Source: Spirochaetaceae bacterium
GTDB lineage: Bacteria; Spirochaetota; Spirochaetia; CADAEX01
DNA length: 7,613 nucleotides
Reading direction: 5' to 3'
Assembly (NCBI GenBank): GCA_009778835.1
Contig: WRFK01000068.1
Location: 1-7,613, forward strand
Shown: one piece after another, positions 6,495 to 7,613 of the stretch
How positions within the stretch are numbered: the first letter of the stretch is position 1
How the letters are laid out: the number at the start of each line of letters is the position of its first letter
Position numbers and translations under genes: made by a program
The notes under the pieces: generated by a model
The model's database searches: none
What the model was told of the DNA's origin: nothing
The model's input: only the letters and a program-made list of their open reading frames with translations

Positions 6495-6503
6495 GTTATA
6501 AAA
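6471..6503. promoter_or_regulatory. Operator-like palindrome and direct repeat over the pgi promoter
   Basis: TATAAC-A-GTTATA (6471-6483) is a perfect odd-centred palindrome lying in the spacer and touching the -10 of the pgi promoter. Its right half, extended as CAGTTATAAAA (6476-6486), recurs in direct orientation at 6493-6503, seventeen bases away and overlapping the -35. This arrangement suggests a repressor binding site, but AT-rich palindromes also arise by chance. Confidence 0.35.
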
Positions 6504-6600
6504 GATTTAAAAATCCTTCTAAAGCTGAATGTCTCGAATATTGAATCAACAAGCGAATTTTCTTGGTAATATACGTTCATAAGTATGGCTTTGATTTAAC

Positions 6601-6629
6601 TTGACAAAATACGTATAAATAATTATATT
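6601..6629 (+). promoter_or_regulatory. Strong sigma-70 type promoter of the toxin-antitoxin module
   Basis: A perfect TTGACA (6601-6606) and TATATT (6624-6629) are separated by 17 bases. Transcription should begin near 6636, so the mRNA would start roughly at ATGGAGGCTGCT, placing the GGAGG ribosome binding site at the extreme 5' end. Confidence 0.78.
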
Positions 6630-6637
6630 GTACGTAT
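6609..6637. promoter_or_regulatory. Candidate autoregulatory operator, two TACGTAT boxes
   Basis: TACGTAT occurs at 6610-6616 (inside the palindrome ATACGTAT, 6609-6616) and again at 6631-6637. The copies are 21 bp apart, two helical turns, and flank the -10 element. A third, partial ATACGT lies at 6571-6576. Ribbon-helix-helix antitoxins typically bind short repeated palindromes over their own promoter, which is what this arrangement suggests. Confidence 0.5.
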
Positions 6638-6647
6638 GGAGGCTGCT

Positions 6648-6890
6648 ATGAATCAAAAACTAACATTAAGCCTTAATGCAGAGGTGGTTGATTTTGCCCA
6701 TTCTTATTCAAAGAAATCAGGGAGATCAGTTTCTAAAATAGTGGAAAACTATTTTCGCGAGTTAAAAACATCAGCCGATCATCCTGGCATACCTCGTGAA
6801 GTTGCAGAATTACGCGGTATACTTAAAGAAGAAAATATCCCAGGCAAAAAGGAACTAAGAAGGGTATTCCATGAAGACCATATTAGTTGA
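6648..6890 (+). CDS. Ribbon-helix-helix antitoxin (DUF6364-like)
   Basis: The 80-residue protein opens with MNQKLTLSLNAEVVDFAH, a beta strand then helix, followed by SKKSGRSVSKIVENYF (about 21-36). This is the pattern of the small DUF6364/RHH antitoxins that dimerise through the strand, bind operator DNA and pair with PIN toxins. The C-terminal half (about 44-80), with HPGIPREVAELRGIL, would be the toxin-binding tail. I chose the ATG at 6648 because GGAGG (6638-6642) lies five bases upstream. The in-frame ATG at 6636 would add MEAA but has no ribosome binding site and coincides with the predicted transcript start. The gene overlaps the toxin gene by 20 bp, a sign of translational coupling. 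Probably it represses its own promoter and neutralises the PIN protein. Confidence 0.88.
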   Translation: MNQKLTLSLNAEVVDFAHSYSKKSGRSVSKIVENYFRELKTSADHPGIPREVAELRGILKEENIPGKKELRRVFHEDHIS

Positions 6891-7281
6891 TTTAAATATT
6901 ATCATTGACTATCTTGCGGATAGGAATGAATCTGAAAAAGCAGGGGAGTTATTCGCAAAATGCTTTCAAAAGAAACTGAAAGCATTTGTATGTGCTCATG
7001 AGATTACAACTTTGGCATATTATTTGGGGAAAATCAGAAAGAACAGAATTGAAAATATAAAAATCATTTCACAAATTCTTAAAATATTCGATGTACTTGA
7101 AATTAACAAGACAATTCTTGAAAAAGCAGTAGTGTCAAATATTGCTGATTTTGAAGATGCTGTTATTGTTGAATCAGCAAAAGAAAAAAAGATAGACTAC
7201 ATCATTACCCGAAATATAAAGGACTTTAAAAACAGCTCCATCCCTGCAATTCTGCCAGAAGAATATTTAACCAGAAAATGA
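6871..7281 (+). CDS. PIN-domain ribonuclease toxin (VapC-like)
   Basis: The 136-residue protein is a single PIN domain, the usual length for a toxin of this class. The metal-binding acidic residues are all visible: Asp7 in ILVDLNIIIDYL, Glu44 in CAHEITTLAYYL, Asp96 (with Asp93) in ADFEDAVIVESA, and Asp118 in YIITRNIKDF. The first and last match the usual DxN and TRNxxDF motifs. Family members are Mg/Mn-dependent RNases that cut tRNA or rRNA and stop growth when the antitoxin is lost. The target of this one cannot be told. It overlaps the antitoxin by 20 bp in another frame, with a modest AGAAGGG upstream, so its translation is likely coupled. All catalytic residues are present, so the toxin looks intact. 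Confidence 0.9.
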   Translation: MKTILVDLNIIIDYLADRNESEKAGELFAKCFQKKLKAFVCAHEITTLAYYLGKIRKNRIENIKIISQILKIFDVLEINKTILEKAVVSNIADFEDAVIVESAKEKKIDYIITRNIKDFKNSSIPAILPEEYLTRK

Positions 7282-7309
7282 AGTTGAATTAAGTACATTT
7301 GAGATGTAT

Positions 7310-7613
7310 TCATTTGCGGTCGTAATTTGTGTCCTTTTGACTTATCCTTTTTTTTATTTCATCAATAGAAAGTCCTTGATCCAATAATTCCAGAAAATAT
7401 TTTCTTTCTTTTTCTTGACCATCAACAAGTCCTTCAGCGCGACCTTGCTCAAGACCATCAGCGAGTCCCTCCGCACGTCCTTGCTCATGGCCTTCCTGCA
7501 AAGCTTCTTCTCGTTCTTCCTTGCGGGCAAAAGCAATTGCATCCTCTGTGTTCCATTCAGTCAATATCATATTAAGAACCTCCGACCCATGTGTTTTAAG
7601 GTATTCTGCAAGA
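7310..7613 (-). CDS. Rpn/PD-(D/E)XK nuclease family (putative transposase), C-terminal part
   Basis: The frame ends at a TGA (7310-7312) and stays open to the right edge, so about 100 C-terminal residues are visible. The ATG at 7568-7570 is internal and has no ribosome binding site. The residues before it (YLKTHGSEVLN) continue the family pattern. The THGSEVLNMILTEWNTEDAI stretch, the following Arg/Glu-rich helix and the Gly-rich 12-residue repeats (EQGRAEGLADGL then EQGRAEGLVDGQ), ending in a short LDQGLSIDEIKKRI helix, are typical of the tail of Rpn-type recombination-promoting nucleases. The catalytic PD-(D/E)XK core lies outside the window, so activity cannot be judged. These proteins act on DNA and are often present in many copies per genome. 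It converges on the PIN toxin gene with 28 bp between stops. Confidence 0.85.
   Translation of the reverse strand, partial: LAEYLKTHGSEVLNMILTEWNTEDAIAFARKEEREEALQEGHEQGRAEGLADGLEQGRAEGLVDGQEKERKYFLELLDQGLSIDEIKKRISQKDTNYDRK

Noticed and set aside
6636..6650. Antitoxin start at the upstream ATG (6636)
   Set aside because: It has no ribosome binding site and sits at the predicted transcript start, while ATG 6648 has GGAGG five bases upstream and gives the usual family N-terminus.
7294..7308. Small hairpin TACAT/ATGTA between the PIN toxin and the Rpn gene
   Set aside because: The five-base A/T-rich stem with no T-tract is too weak to call a terminator.

Overview
The window is a 7.6 kb piece of an AT-rich bacterial chromosome, most likely from a spirochaete of the Treponema/Spirochaeta lineage. 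The clues are inferential: the glucose-6-phosphate isomerase resembles the treponemal type, the right edge holds a PD-(D/E)XK/Rpn-family C-terminus with the 'THGSEVLN..TEWN.EDA' tail and G-rich 'EQGRAEGL' repeats that are abundant in treponemes, and the left edge holds a large TPR protein. Species cannot be named from this sequence alone.

Left half: a 5'-truncated TPR-repeat protein (+) converges on a branched-chain amino acid aminotransferase (ilvE, -), with a bidirectional terminator hairpin between them. ilvE is divergent from a mannose-1-phosphate guanylyltransferase (manC, +), which converges on a 312-residue lysine/glutamate-rich protein of unknown function (-). The metabolic genes cover branched-chain amino acid transamination, GDP-mannose supply for glycans, and upper glycolysis/gluconeogenesis (pgi, -). 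Pgi and ManC are both linked to hexose phosphate metabolism, but they are on opposite strands and not in one operon.

Middle: a 386 bp gene-free interval (4448-4833) between the unknown protein and pgi is the most unusual part. It is GC-rich inside an AT-rich region. It contains a structured stretch (4531-4671) with three hairpins, overlapping a 24-codon minus-strand ORF with a perfect Shine-Dalgarno. Next to it are two tandem copies of a 47 bp repeat, one of them interrupted by a 40 bp palindromic insert flanked by a 5 bp direct duplication.

Right half: pgi is divergent from a two-gene toxin-antitoxin module (ribbon-helix-helix/DUF6364-like antitoxin followed by an overlapping PIN-domain toxin). 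The module has a near-consensus promoter flanked by repeated TACGTAT boxes. The shared intergenic region also holds palindromes over the pgi promoter. The window ends inside the 3' part of an Rpn-type nuclease/transposase gene (-).
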